A stretch of 64,000 nucleotides of DNA from Bacteroidota bacterium (GTDB lineage Bacteria; Bacteroidota; Bacteroidia; AKYH767-A; OLB10), in NCBI GenBank assembly GCA_016713445.1, contig JADJPB010000008.1, forward strand, positions 245,451 through 309,450, in the 5' to 3' direction. The translations under genes were made by a program, and so were the position numbers. Every line of letters starts with the position of its first letter. The stretch's first letter is position 1. Positions 63,631 through 64,000 of this stretch are shown piece by piece. The notes beneath the pieces are model-generated. The model made no database searches. It had not been told where the DNA came from and was given only the letters and a program-made list of their open reading frames with translations.

Positions 63631-64000
63631 ATGTCCTATATTAAACACAGTTTCCTTTCACTCCTCTGTCTATTTTTATTCGCAAAAGCGTTTGGTCAAG
63701 AAGGTAATATCAAAGGAAAAATTCAAGATGCCATCACTAAAGAATCGCTCCCATTTGCAAGTGTTGCATTGAAAAATAGCGCAGTAGGAACCATAGCCGA
63801 TGCAAACGGTTATTTTGAAATTAAAGTTCAACCCGAAAAGGTATTCTTGTTTTAGTTTTTTTAGGATACACAGCATCGGCAAAAGCCCTCACCATGGAGG
63901 CTAATAAAACCATTCAGCTTACTGTTCTTCTTACCCAAAATCAAATATCCCATACCTGGAAACCGGTAGTGATCACCGCTGGCCGACTCGAACAGCGTCT
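63631..64000 (+). CDS. TonB-dependent receptor, N-terminal part (runs off window, one frame change)
   Basis: Signal peptide ends FAKAFGQ at about residue 22. GNIKGKIQDAITKESLPFASVALKNSAVGTIADANGYFEI is a carboxypeptidase-regulatory-like domain, the usual N-terminal module of SusC/RagA and other Bacteroidota receptors. The frame breaks at 63836-63840; one more A gives PEKGILVLVFLGYTASAK and runs on to PVVITAGRLEQRL, where the plug begins, at the window end. Substrate cannot be told from this part. Its promoter-like TAAATTTG is 10 bases before the start. Confidence 0.82.

Noticed and set aside
1..64000. Programmed frameshifting or recoding as the cause of the many frame breaks
   Set aside because: Breaks occur in unrelated housekeeping genes, in different base runs and both directions, without a shared slippery heptamer or pseudoknot.

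Overview
The window is a low-GC chromosomal segment of a member of the Bacteroidota. The signs are type IX secretion (T9SS) C-terminal sorting domains on about eight large secreted proteins, a fused MurF-alanine racemase, SusC/HmuR-type TonB receptors with a HmuY-like partner, a DUF4468 protein, an Omp28-like protein, and -7 promoter boxes of the Bacteroidota form TAnnTTTG. No phage, plasmid, insertion sequence or CRISPR locus was seen. I cannot name a genus.

Layout. 1-5.8 kb, mostly + strand: uppP, truB, queA, ispD, a D,D-carboxypeptidase with two LysM domains and a DUF4468 protein, i.e. envelope precursor recycling, tRNA modification and isoprenoid synthesis. 6-11.6 kb, - strand: an internally shortened amidohydrolase, a cardiolipin synthase-like enzyme, murF-alr and tdk. 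11.9-16.4 kb, - strand: a TonB receptor with two HmuY-like proteins, probably a haem uptake operon. 16.7-18.9 kb, + strand: a conserved unknown protein and an M28 peptidase. 19-24.7 kb, - strand: secreted adhesin-like proteins. 24.8-28.3 kb: a beta-barrel protein with an early stop, ubiX, queG and ruvB. 28.6-39.05 kb: one very large secreted protein (about 3,500 residues) combining MopE-like Asp/Cys repeats, LRRs, a beta-helix, a subtilase-like domain, an MBG-type domain carrying a hexapeptide array (RALVNA/RALVNG), PKD-like domains and a T9SS tail. 39-51.2 kb: a WD40 protein, a T9SS surface protein, a rhomboid protease, methylmalonyl-CoA epimerase, a beta-helix protein, a HAD phosphatase, an ECF sigma factor with a membrane-anchored partner, a lactonase-like lipoprotein and an Omp28-like protein. 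51.4-52.1 kb: a gene-free array of palindromic repeats directly against a tRNA(CAU). 52.2-64 kb: kbl, a giant BNR/VPS10-type propeller protein, a T9SS propeller protein, dprA and the start of another TonB receptor.

Two things stand out. First, the array of 12 RALVN units is constant in protein but scrambled in codon use, which suggests selection on the peptide. Second, the palindrome array at 51.46-52.09 kb shows paired base changes in both its outer and inner stems, as expected of a structured repeat. A third pattern is that several genes have a -7 box only 4-10 nt before the start codon, which implies leaderless or nearly leaderless mRNAs.

Caution on sequence quality: at least a dozen conserved genes are broken by single-base indels, mostly in homopolymers, and these are densest at 54-64 kb. 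Most are probably sequencing errors. I give joined coordinates for such genes and mark where the frame changes.
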